Of a stretch of DNA of 64,000 nt, positions 1 through 11,838 are shown piece after piece. The DNA is taken from assembly GCF_933775445.1 (NCBI RefSeq), contig NC_065876.1:1612001-1676000 (forward strand), written 5' to 3'. The DNA is from Argentina anserina. Lineage: Eukaryota > Streptophyta > Magnoliopsida > Rosales > Rosaceae. The notes below the pieces were generated by a model, which was not told where the DNA came from, did not search any database, and was given only the letters and a program-made list of their open reading frames with translations. Numbering within the stretch: the first letter of the stretch is position 1; every line of letters begins with the position of its first letter. A program made the position numbers and the translations under genes.

Positions 1-84
1 GGAGCAAATAATGGGAAAATAGGTATTTGTCCAAGATTTTCATGCAGCATTAAGCAGAGGAGCCAATTATCAAAGGTTTATTAC

Positions 85-1473
85 CTTGCGCCCAAACAAA
101 TCAAAAGTCACAACTACTCTTTTTCGTTTGGCCTTCTCAGCTTCTTCAATTTGCTCCCGCTTCTCTGTTAGAAGTTTCTTTTCCTGTGAAGTAACAAAAA
201 TGGGTGAATATGGGATGCAAAGTTCAAGCAAGTACACATAGGTATATATATGCTTGCTACAACAGAAAAATACTTGCCTCCTGTGATAACCAGCTATTCC
301 CCTCAATTTCAAAGTAGTCACTCTGGTCATCAATAACTGTTGTACGGGCTGCAGAGTCTCTATCATACTCGACGAGTCTCTTTGCATAAGCTTCAGCTGC
401 TGCCTCCGCCTCTGATACCACAGGAGTGTAACTCTCATCCAGACCAGCATAACGGCTCCCTTCCCTCAGCACAAGAGCTCCACAAAAATGACAAGGTCCC
501 TCTCCTTCTTGTTCACAGACTATCTTCCCACACGATAAACAATTACTCACAAGCCTGTGGCGACGCGCTTGGCACGAGCATGGCTTTCCCTGCTGGTAAA
601 CAATCGATCCTTTAGCAGCCTCTGCAAGAGAAACAACTTTTCCCGCCTTCTTCTTCTTAGAACTACTTTGGTTTGCAATGTTGGTGGTTCTTGACTCACT
701 GGCTTGAGCCGGAACAGGCTTTCCCTGAGAGCTTGAAGCAGCCTGCTGAATAGGTGTTTTAGCCACTTTTGGCGTTTTCAATTGTTTTTTGGTCCCAGTT
801 ACAGAATACTCATTTGAAGACGGCTTAACATATGCCTGTAAACTTGAGGGTGGAACATTTAGGGTGCTGGTGCAAAGATCAGAGCGACCACTTTTCTGTA
901 GATATTCCTCAATCACAGATTTCCCCACCTCCTGCCCTATTATGTTCTGCATACATAAACAACACTAATCTTAGACTCCACCATAAACCAAACTTAACAT
1001 AACTAAGCTGAAGATAGTCAAAACTCAAAAGCAACATATAAGGGCAGAGAAAATGTCACCTAACACAACGTAAAGAAACTACAGAAACCAGTAGTATCTT
1101 ATTCTCCAACGTAGTGTCATTCAACATATACATTATAAAACAACAATCAACACAGCAAAAGGAGAACCCCAATTGCCCAAATCACACATTAAAACAGTTC
1201 CTCATTCAAATCCTAATTCAAGAACAATGACCATAATCCAAGTTTAACCTTTAACACCAATACACAAATTGATCTAAAAACTCATGCAAACTCAAAAGAA
1301 CAAATCTTTAGCAGAAAAACAGAGAATCACAAACAAGTTCAAGTCTTTTACATCAAGGTACTCCTTAGCGTCTCTGGGATCAGCTAGCTCACAGTAGGAG
1401 ACCAAACCGAAATCATATCCCGATCCAAGCCCAAACCCGATTCCATCTTCTGGCATTGACCCGACTGACCCAT
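85..1473 (-). CDS. ASC-1/TRIP4-like transcription coactivator, 5' part (gene runs off the left edge)
   Basis: Minus-strand gene with three exons visible: about 1473-1352, 946-278 and 183-85; the last donor (84-83) leads out of the window, and no acceptor AG is seen in the first 50 bases. The protein carries the zf-C2HC5 zinc finger of activating signal cointegrator 1 (exon 2, cysteines in GKPCSC, NCLSCGKIVC and GPCHFCG), then the charged helix EKKLLTEKREQIEEAEKAKR. In animals ASC-1 couples nuclear receptors to transcription and acts in ribosome rescue; the plant role is less clear. The C-terminal ASCH domain would lie off-window. Intron 2 uses a GC donor (GAG|GCAAGT at 277-272), which rejoins WLSQE to EKKLL in frame. 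The start is uncertain: the frame continuous with exon 2 opens at the ATG at 1456, but the next frame, from the ATG at 1473, looks more like the family N-terminus, suggesting a one-base loss near 1407. Identity is sure; an intact N-terminus is not. Confidence 0.85.
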
Positions 1474-1495
1474 CTTCTCCCTCTCTTTGAGACAC

Positions 1496-2111
1496 TCTAA
1501 CCTTTTCAGAGAAAAAATCTCAGCTTTGATGAAGGGTTCAACCTCTCGTACTCAGCGATGCAGCGCTGAGGCCTCATGTAGCTTATATATGTGATCATGC
1601 CACGTCATTATGTATACTATGGGTCCCACAAATGATGACATGGCAAAGATTATATATACTCTACTCTTGTACTTGCTGCTGCTGCTTCTTCTTGAGCTCA
1701 ATTTCCCAATTCCAAAACCCTAATTGCCCCAATGTGATGCTGTTCTTGGAGAATTCATCTTCAGCCACACAGAGATTCCAAAGAGTTGGGAAACTTTTAC
1801 ATTTCAGGTAAATTCCATTTTATCTGGTGATTTTTAACTTTTATCTATCTGTTCAAAACTATACAAAGTGAACTCTAGGGTCTTTGATTCTGGGGAGCCC
1901 CAAAAATTGAAACTTTTCTCTTGTGTCTGTTCAAAGATTGGAACTTTAAGTTTAAGAGTTTACTTTTAAGTTAGATTAAAAAAAGTGATGAAATCTTCTG
2001 TGTAAATGAGTGATAGTTACTATTGTGGTTTCAGGATAGGTAAAGCCTGAAGCTAACTTCTTCTAGGTTTTGGGTTTTATTGCTATAATCTATCAGTTAT
2101 AGAGATTTGGG
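1496..2111. promoter_or_regulatory. Divergent intergenic region and 5' leaders of TRIP4-like and PPR genes
   Basis: This spacer separates two genes pointing away from each other and must hold both promoters. On the plus side a probable 5'UTR intron runs from the donor at about 1809 (CAG|GTAAAT) to the acceptor at about 2034 (TTTCAG), so the PPR leader is probably spliced. The ATG at 2112 is the first one in frame with the PPR repeats. Confidence 0.45.
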
Positions 2112-4432
2112 ATGAGTCGTGCTTTACTTCCCGAGCATGTTTCTGCTGTTGTAAAATGTCAAAAGGATCCTCTGAAAGCGCTTGAGATGTTTAATTCGGT
2201 GAAGAAGGAAGATGGGTTTAAGCACACATTGTCTACTTACAAGTCTATGATTGAGAAGCTTGGGTTTCACGGGGAGTTTGATGCCATGGAGCGTGTGCTT
2301 GCCGAGATGAGGATGAATATCGATAACAGGTTGCTAGAAGGAGTGTACATTGGGGCCATGAGGCATTATGGAAGGAAAGGAAAGATTGAAGAAGCTGTGA
2401 ATGTGTTTCACCGGATGGATTTTTATAATTGTGAGCCGTCCGTTCAGTCGTATAATGCAATTATGAATATACTTGTTGAGTTTGGGTATTTCAATCAATC
2501 GCATAAGGTGTATATGAGGATGAGAGATGAGGGGATTAATCTAGATGTGTATACTTATACAATACGAATAAAGTGTTTCCGTAGGACTAGTAGGCCTCAC
2601 GCTGCATTGAGGCTTCTTAGTAACATGTCTTTGCAGGGCTGTGAGTTCAATGCTGTTGCATATTGTACAGTAATCAGTGGATTTTATGAAGAGAATTATC
2701 AGTTTGAGGCATGTGAATTGTTTGAAGTCATGCTTGGGCGAGGATTGTGCCCTGATGTTACCACATTTAATAAGCTTATACACACCCTGTCCGGAAAGGG
2801 GGATGTCCAAGAAGGTGAAAAGCTTCTCAACAAAGTTCTGAAGAGGGGAGTGTCACCAAATTTGTTTACACTTAATATTTTCATTCAAGGGCTGTGCAAA
2901 AGAGGCTTTCTTAACAGGGCTGTCAGAATGTTAAATGGTTTTATGAAGGAAGGTCTAAGTCCAATGTTGTCACGTATAATACCTTGATCTTTGGCTTGTG
3001 TAAAAACTTCAAGGTTGAGGAAGCAGAGTCCTATATGCGTAAAATGGTGAACAATGGATTTCAGCCTGATGCCTTTACCTACAACAGTATAATTGATGGA
3101 TATTGCAAATTGGGCATGATGAAGAAAGCAGATAAGATTCTCAGTGACGCCATTTTCAAGGGGTTTGTACCTGATGAGTTCACATATTGCTCTTTAATTA
3201 AGGGTTTTTTCCAGGATGGTGATATTGACCGTGCTGTGGCTGTATTTAAGGAGGCATTAGGAAAGGGATTAACGTTTAATATTGTTCTTTTTAACACACT
3301 GGTGAAAGGGTTGTCAGAGAATGGGCTTATCTTGCAAGCCTTACAACTGATGAATGAGATGTCAGAAAAGGGTTGCAGTCCTAATATTTGGACTTACAAT
3401 TTAGTTATAAATGGGTTGTGCAAGATGGGTTATGTTTCTGATGCCAGTAGACTTGTTGATGATGCCATTGCCAAAGGTTACTTTCCTGATATATTTACGT
3501 TCAATACAATAATTGATGGTTACTGTAAACGGTTGAATCTGAATAATGCAATTGAGATAATAAATTGCATGTGGAGTCATGGTGTTATTCTTGATGTGAT
3601 CACATATAATACTGTATTAAATGGCCTTTGCAAGTCTGCAAAATATGAGGATGTGATGTGCACTTTTCAGGCGATGATGGAGAAAGGGTGTATTCCTAAC
3701 ATCGTTACGTATAACATACTAGTAGAAAGCCTTTGCAAAGTGCGGAAAGTAAATGAGGCCTTGGGCATGCTACAGGAAATAAAAAACAAGGGCTTGACTC
3801 CAGATATTGTTTGTTTTGGCACATTGATGAGCGGTTTGTGCAGCAATGGGGAATTGGATGGAGCTTACCATCTACTTAGAAGAATGAAAGAGGAATATGA
3901 TACATCACATACAACAGCAACACACAATATCATGATCAATGCTTTATGTGAAAAGCTAGAAATGAGTACTGCAGAAAAACTATATAGTGAGATGTGTGAC
4001 AGCGACAGTAACAGTGTGCCAGATGGTTTCACGTACCGTGTCATGATCGATGGTTTCTGCAAAGTAGGAAACACTGATTCAGGGTACAATTTTCTCCTGA
4101 AAAAGATTGAAAAGGGTTTTATACCAGCATTGATGACATTTGGGAAAGTGCTAAATTGTCTCTGCATGAACCACAGAGTTCATGAAGCAGTTGGTATCAT
4201 CCACCTGATGGTGCGCAAAGGCACTGTTCCTGAGGTTGTCAACTCGATATTCGAGGTTGATAAGAAGATAATAGCAGCCCCTAAGATTCTTCTTGAAGAT
4301 TTATTGAAGAAGGGCCTTATCACATATTCTGCTTATGAGCTTCTATATGATGGAATTAGAGATAGAAAGTTAGTCAAGAAAACAAAAAAAGGTTCCACAC
4401 AGCTTGCTGCAACTTCACAACAAACTTTGTGA
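2112..4432 (+). CDS. P-class pentatricopeptide repeat protein (At1g74580-like), frameshifted at about 2964
   Basis: An intronless PPR gene. The first reading frame (2112-2987) starts MSRALLPEHVSAVVKCQKDP and stops shortly after GLSPMLSRIIP; the next frame continues at once with TYNTLIFGLCK and ends at 4432. If one base is missing near 2961-2964 the two halves join as a protein of about 773 residues made almost wholly of 35-residue P-type PPR motifs. I recall the Arabidopsis protein At1g74580 as about 763 residues with very similar start (LLPKHVTAVIKCQKDP) and end (IAAPKLVLEDLLKK), so this is the probable orthologue. P-class PPR proteins bind organellar RNA for processing, stability or translation. 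No DYW or E domain is present. Everything outside the break is intact and repeat-conserved, so the break is either recent or a one-base sequence error. Confidence 0.85.
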
Positions 4433-6237
4433 CTGTTGTAAAGATCTGTATATTCATTTATGTTACATACTTCTTGAGATTGTAAAACACAGTGACTCCA
4501 AAAATTTGACGTAGCAACCTTTTTTCTCAGTGGTTTGGGAGCTTCTAAGAGTAAGTTACTGCTGAGCTATCGCTCTTGTTCATTATTTTATTTTTGAAGC
4601 TTAATTTTTTTTCCGCATAGATTGCTGAGTTTAATTACATCACTGGCCATAACTAAGTAGATGGCTGACGTATTGTTATCTTCCATTTACAGCCTTATTT
4701 GTCACAGACTTTGCGGAGACATCAAGTATTGGCGTTCATCTTGTTTTCACGACCAAATATACACTGGTTAGGCAGATAAATTTTTGTGCTTTATGTATGT
4801 AATCCAAAGGTAATTGATTACGGAAAATGACTAGATTGCTTTAGCTGGTATTACAGGAATCACCCCAAATGTCTTGTGCTTATAATGAAGATATTTTGTT
4901 CTTTTATTTGCGTCTGTATCATGGGAGGAAGCATTAGGTTGGTCTTCTGGCTTTGATATTCCTTCAGTTTCTTTATATTCTAACTTTTATCTGGTAATAT
5001 TTACTTTCCATCATGTCTTCACATGTTTTTCATAGCTGATCCTGGTTCAATCATGGACGATTTTATGGAAGCATCATGATTCTCATATGTTATGTCATAA
5101 TCTAATTCAGAAGGTGTTGGCTGTCATGCAGAAAATTAATGAGAAGAAAATTGTGAGGACTTGAACATATGTGGCCTTTTGGCTTTGGTTCCAACACGAC
5201 TGGTTGGTTCCTTATGCAAGCACATCCTACAGGATGTTTTTGGTGAGATTACTTTTATTGGATCTACATGCTCGATGCTCTATCTTATTGAGTATGTTGG
5301 AGAAGTTATGATTTTGTAAACGAGTGTCTTACAGAGTTCACAAGGGATTACAATAGTTGCTTGATGCATGCTATGCTCGCAGGAAGGTCTGAGAGCATGG
5401 TATATGTGAGTTTATCATGTTTCTGGACAGGAGGATCCAAAGACAAGCTTGTGGAAGATTTCGTAATCATGAAGAATGTTCATCAATGTTACATGGGAAA
5501 ACTCTTTGTGATATTGAGAGATGTTATCAGTAGTTGGCTAGTTCAACTCTCACTACAGTGAATGTTGTACTCTGTAAAATTTATTACTATTTACCCTATA
5601 AGTATGGGAAAATATTGGTTTATCGCAATTCAAAATTTCTAATGTTGACAGTTACAGCTTCATAAGTAAAAGGGAGCATGATATTTGTCTTGCAATCATC
5701 TTGTTAAGCCATGCATCTAAGTTGAAGCTCCATTGATAACTGCTGCAGTGAAGGGGGCTCGCGAAAATTGAAGATTTGGGCTTTAGCGGGCTAGGCGGGG
5801 TCGAGATGGACTGGGCCTGGGCCTGGGCCTGGGCAGGCATGGTCCATCTTTAAAAAAAAGGTTACAAAACTATTTTACTCCTCTCGCCGTCTTCTCATCT
5901 GTCGCCGGCAAATATTGCCGTTCACCGGTGCCCGTATCACCGTATGGCAGCTCCATCATATAAAAGAAGTGTCAAACTCCATATTTTTCAGAGAGGAAAT
6001 TATATGGGAAAACATTGGCCAAGGAAAACGTGGAATGAGATGGCTCATATGAAATATTGATCAAAGAGAGCAAACAACATGCAGCACAAAGTGAAAAATC
6101 ACTTTACTAGAACATTAAGTGATTATTTGTTGATTATTAGTTGTCCACATTTCACTCTGTAATTTTTGATAATTTAAAGCTAGAACACTAAATTCATTCA
6201 CCTGTGAGAACTAGCCAATGGATAATGCAGTTCTAGT
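4433..6237. other. Intergenic stretch, 3' of the PPR gene
   Basis: AT-rich sequence without a recognisable gene. The first few hundred bases are presumably 3'UTR of the PPR gene. A short run of GGGCCT repeats lies at about 5810-5834. The open frame at 5361-5561 resembles no family I know. Confidence 0.3.
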
Positions 6238-6965
6238 TCACACAAAGCTCCAACCAGGTTCCTTCCTCACATAATTTCCCCTCATCTGATTTCTAATCAG
6301 CTCGGCTTCTTCCCACAGGCCCAAATCTGCACACATGTTTGAAAGGGAAACATGTGTCCTAGCATCACCTGGGTCCAAGTCCAGAATCTTTGTAGCTGTT
6401 AGCCTTCCAAGCTCTACATCTCTATGTACCACACAAGCAGCAAGCAGTGTTCCCCATATTAAACTATTAGGTTCAATAGTCATATTGATGATGAACCTCT
6501 CAGCCTCGAACAGCCAAGAACATCAACCATACAGGCATAGTGGTGATAACGAGGCTTAATTCCGTAAGCACTAGCCATTGAATTGAAGTATAAATAGTCT
6601 TATTTAACCAATCCGTTATGGCTACAAGAAGATAGAACTGCAGCAAAAGTCACTGGATCAGGTTTGATTCCTCTTTCCCTCAAAAGCTCGTAGCCTCTTA
6701 AAGCCCCTGCGCCTTTCCCATGCTGAGCATAGCTTGTAATCATAGCTGTCCAGCAAATTAAGTTAGGGTTCTCAATTTGACAGTAGGAGTTGAGTAAAGA
6801 ATTCGCAATCGAGACATCGGAGTGTAGTGATCCGATTTTGAGGGCATGTGAATGTAACATTCTCGTGTTTGCGATGGTGCATTTGGTTGAAGTTGCGTAG
6901 TCATTCAAGAATTGGATGGGGTCGAGAAAAACACAGTTTAAATAAATAATTATGTTAAAATCCAC
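6238..6965 (-). pseudogene. Degraded PLS-class PPR gene fragment (E-type C-terminus)
   Basis: Minus-strand remains of a PPR gene. The upstream piece (6965-6600) reads LHSHALKIGSLHSDVSIANS and ICWTAMITSYAQHG, typical of PLS-class motifs, up to SSCSHNGLVK followed by an in-frame TAA. The same frame continues past the stop with YGIKPRYHHYACMVDVLG, then shifts by a base near 6503 into EAERFIINMTIEPNSLIWG and the E motif, ending PGWSFV at 6238. The amino half expected for such genes (400 or more residues) is missing upstream. With a stop, a frameshift and a truncation it cannot make a normal PPR protein. It is not a copy of either intact PPR gene in the window. Confidence 0.8.
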
Positions 6966-7157
6966 CCTTGGTTTCGTGCTAGATTTAACGTTTGATTGTG
7001 TTCCAATTCACCTTGTGTCTGTCGTTTGTATTAATATTAAAAACAATTCGAACAATAAACTGAATCACATTAAAGTTGATGTTAGGGAATCAGAAATTCA
7101 TTTATGCATAGACTAAGTTACCACTAATTAAATCTTAACTGATCATATTACCAACAA

Positions 7158-7238
7158 GTCAAGATGGCCGAGTTGGTCTAAGGCGCCAGTTTCAGGTACT
7201 GGTCCGAAAGGGCATGGGTTCGAATCCCATTCTTGACA
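7158..7238 (+). tRNA. tRNA-Leu (anticodon CAG)
   Basis: A full class II tRNA of 81 nt. The acceptor stem GTCAAGA pairs 7/7 with TCTTGAC and the discriminator base is A. The anticodon stem CCAGT/ACTGG encloses the loop TTCAGGT, giving CAG (leucine). A long variable arm follows (about TCCGAAAGGGC), then the T arm ATGGG-TTCGAAT-CCCAT. The internal A box (TGGCCGAGTTGG) and B box (GGTTCGAATCC) are intact. T runs from about 7246 onward can end Pol III transcription. No intron; CCA is not encoded, as usual for nuclear genes. Confidence 0.95.
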
Positions 7239-7378
7239 TTCAAATTTTTCTTCATTTTGGTTTTTTTCTTCTTTTTTGTCTCTCTCATCATATTCGTTAC
7301 TAAATGAATATGTGTGATTGCAGCTTCAAAGCAACAAAAAATTCCTATTTTAGACTGCTTGATGTTCTTACTTCTAGT

Positions 7379-7681
7379 CAGGGGCGGACCCAAGTACATG
7401 ACAGGGTGGACTAAGTCCACTTAGATTTGTGGTGCAAAAAAAAAACCAATTATTGGACTTCAAAAAAATAAAATATATTCTTATTTAACGTACTGCTAAT
7501 ATGGTTTTCTAACTTATCCTTGATGTTGAAATATCCTTCAACTTTTATATTTAAGAACTCATTCTCGTTTATATGAAGTTAATATACTCAATATGGTTGT
7601 AAAACTATAATTGAAAATTTTTTGTTTGCCTTCGGCCAAAATTCAAGTCCACCCTCCATTCGGAATCTAGGTCCGCCACTG
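7379..7681. mobile_element. hAT-type MITE, CAGGGGCGGACC ends
   Basis: A 303-bp non-coding element. The left end CAGGGGCGGACC and the inverse of the right end (CAGTGGCGGACC) differ at one base. It is flanked by CTTCTAGT (7371-7378) and CTTCTAAT (7682-7689), an 8-bp target duplication with one mismatch, which fits hAT transposition. The ends match the elements at 18975, 21442, 29379 and 37927. Confidence 0.8.
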
Positions 7682-7689
7682 CTTCTAAT

Positions 7690-8876
7690 CCTAGTATTAA
7701 AAAGCCAAGTGGGCAAGTGTAATGACTAATGAGATATACACATCACAGGCATCACAAGTTGAATTTTCAGTGTTATATTTCTTAGTTTCCATCGTTAGTT
7801 TGTTGAATGATTCAAATCTCCAAATAAAGTATCATTATCGGTATCAACAAACTGGCATGAGTTTCAACCTTTAAGACTTCAGGGGGGAGACTGGCGCCTA
7901 GTTTTAACTTTCAAGACTAAACAAGTTAGACAATTAAATGGAAAAAAGAAGAAGAAGAGTTGTAAGTTGGAACTATATAAAGAAGCTAAACATGAAGTGG
8001 TGAACTCAGCATCCAAGCAAAGATCTGGGAGACACTAATAGAGAGATGGCAGGGAAAGAGAGTGTGATAGTACACGGGATGTGCCTTACGATTATGTGCA
8101 CAGTTGCACATTATTGTATCTGTAACTAGGCGAGGGAGACTTCTTGAAAAGATGAATGAATATATTGTATGTATTTGTTTGAATGATAATGTGAAGAAAT
8201 GAACACATAGTATTTCAAAAATTCTTGCATGCACATCTCAAGAATCCGAGTCTACAGGTAGTATATTGTTCGAAAACACATACATGCATATATATTTTTT
8301 GTTCTAAAATATAGATCTGCATACCTTCTCAATATCAGTTCAAGTTGCCATAGTTCGATGATAGGAACTTGGACGAAAAGAAAATATGATAAGCAATGCT
8401 CTTCCTTTTCAATGAGCTTATCTCCATTGTTTGGTGACCGATGAATTTCTTAGTATTAGTCTTTTTAGATCACAGCTTCACTTAAATAGTGCACAAGTAA
8501 TATAGAAATGGATTGTTATGTAATGATCCAGGAAATTGTGTAACCATCAATTTCTTAATCTTGATTTCTTGACTAAACCTCTGATCTCTTGAAACTCTGA
8601 TAGGCTCCAGAGCATTAAAGAAAATGGTTTATAACATAAACTTCTAAACATCTGACCAGACTATAGTCACTATACAATGACTATCTTACTACACAAGAAA
8701 TACTTTATTGTAATAAGATAAGCCTTATTTTATTACAATAATGTTCATGATCTTAAATTCTTGCTGCCATATAATTTTTTTCAGGTCAAATTTTCCTGAG
8801 GTATATATATGGTAAGATCTATATAAAGGCTGTGAGCCTGAACGAAAATACTAAACGATTCTTTTGAGAAGCTGAG
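7690..8876. other. Intergenic region upstream of the broken GST
   Basis: AT-rich, no gene recognised. A TATA-like box (TATATAAA, about 8818-8825) lies some 55 bases before the GST ATG and fits a former core promoter. Confidence 0.35.
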
Positions 8877-9642
8877 ATGGAAGGAGAGAGCGTAAAACTA
8901 CACGGAATTTGGGCTAGTACATACTCCAAGAGAGTAGAACTGGCCCTCAAACTCAAAGGCATACCTTACGAGTACATAGAAGAAGATTTGAGAAAAAAGA
9001 GTCAATTGCTCCTGAAATACAATCCAGTTCACAAAAAGATTCCAGTACTTGTTCACAATGGAAAACCTATAGCCGAGTCGTACATCATCATCGAATACAT
9101 TGACGAAACTTGGAAGACTGGTCCTAAGCTGTTCCCTGAAGATCCTTATGAAAGAGCCAAAGTTCGATTCTGATTTAGCTTCATCCAGCAACAGGTGAGT
9201 TATGCTAATTTTTGGCACCAGCTCTGCACTGAAACTTAAGGGCTTTCATAACTGTGTTCTTGTCACAGTTGTTTGAGAGCTTGGCACAAGTAGTGACGAC
9301 TTACGGTCAGGTTGAAGCACAAGAACAAGCAGTGAAGGACGTGTTTGAGAGACTGATTTGAAGAAGGAATATCTCACAGGAGGAGCTTCTTTCACCAATG
9401 GAACGAATTTGGGACTTCTGGACATATTGATGGTTGCAACATTCGGCCCTCACAAGGCTGATGAAGAAGTGTTTGGTATCAAAATGATGGACCCAGATAG
9501 GAACCCGTTACTGTACTCATGGATTACAGCACTGAAGGAGCATCCCTTAGCGAAAGGAATAGACCCTCCTCATGACAAGCATGTTGAGCTCCTCCACTTT
9601 TTCAAACCAACAAATCAAGCTAGAGGGACTGAATCACATTAA
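8877..9642 (+). pseudogene. Tau-class glutathione S-transferase, disrupted
   Basis: Exon 1 (8877-9194) encodes the thioredoxin-like N domain of plant tau GSTs: the active-site region [19 protein letters not shown], then [15 protein letters not shown], which binds the gamma-glutamyl part of glutathione. In frame at 9171-9173 a TGA replaces the codon (usually TGG, Trp) after KVRF; the family pattern SFIQQQ continues beyond it to a normal donor CAG|GTGAGT. The intron is 9195-9268 (74 nt). Exon 2 reads LFESLAQVVTTYGQVEAQEQ, then near 9356 hits another stop and changes frame; the C-terminal helical domain (KKEYLTGGASFTNGTNLGLL to the stop at 9642) stays open in the other frame, with some residues lost between. 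Intact tau GSTs have about 220-230 residues and conjugate glutathione to xenobiotics in the cytosol. A stop plus a frameshift or deletion argues for a true pseudogene, but the good conservation makes it young. Confidence 0.85.
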
Positions 9643-10099
9643 CCACACATTATGCGACACACTCGTTGTGCACCTAGCAATGCAATATTGATCAGCTAGT
9701 CATTACGGATGGCTGGTTCAGCTGCATACTCTTTTCATGGTTTTCTAGAAAAAATAAATATAAGCTCTGGCTTAGGCCGACCTTTCTGGGTTTTCACCAG
9801 TGGAAGTCTCAGAATCCCTCAGCAATAATTGCTGAACTTGCATCCGTCGACTCCCTAACATTTATTTTATTTGGCACATTATTCGTTTAGACAAGAAAGA
9901 ATTGTAGGGGAGATAATAAGCAGAAGCAGACTTGTTATATCACATAACATAGCAAACACTCTGGGGGCAAGTAGTTCAAAAGTTTTGTCTGAATTTCATG
10001 AAAACAAACAGTGTTCCAATAGTCGTCATCCTCTCAAATAAATGTCAAAATTTATAGCATGCAGATCAACAAATATGAAAACAGTAACTATATGGCATC
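9643..10099. other. Convergent 3' flanks of the GST pseudogene and eL34
   Basis: No coding sequence recognised; the right half is presumably the 3'UTR of the eL34 gene, which is read from the other strand. Confidence 0.3.

Positions 10100-11838
<1,739 letters not shown>

Noticed and set aside
1..84. A fourth TRIP4 exon at the left edge
   Set aside because: An intron from 84 would be under about 60 nt and no acceptor AG is seen in the first 50 bases on the minus strand.
5361..5561. 66-codon frame in the spacer after the PPR gene
   Set aside because: No known motif, no neighbouring promoter or splice context; probably chance.
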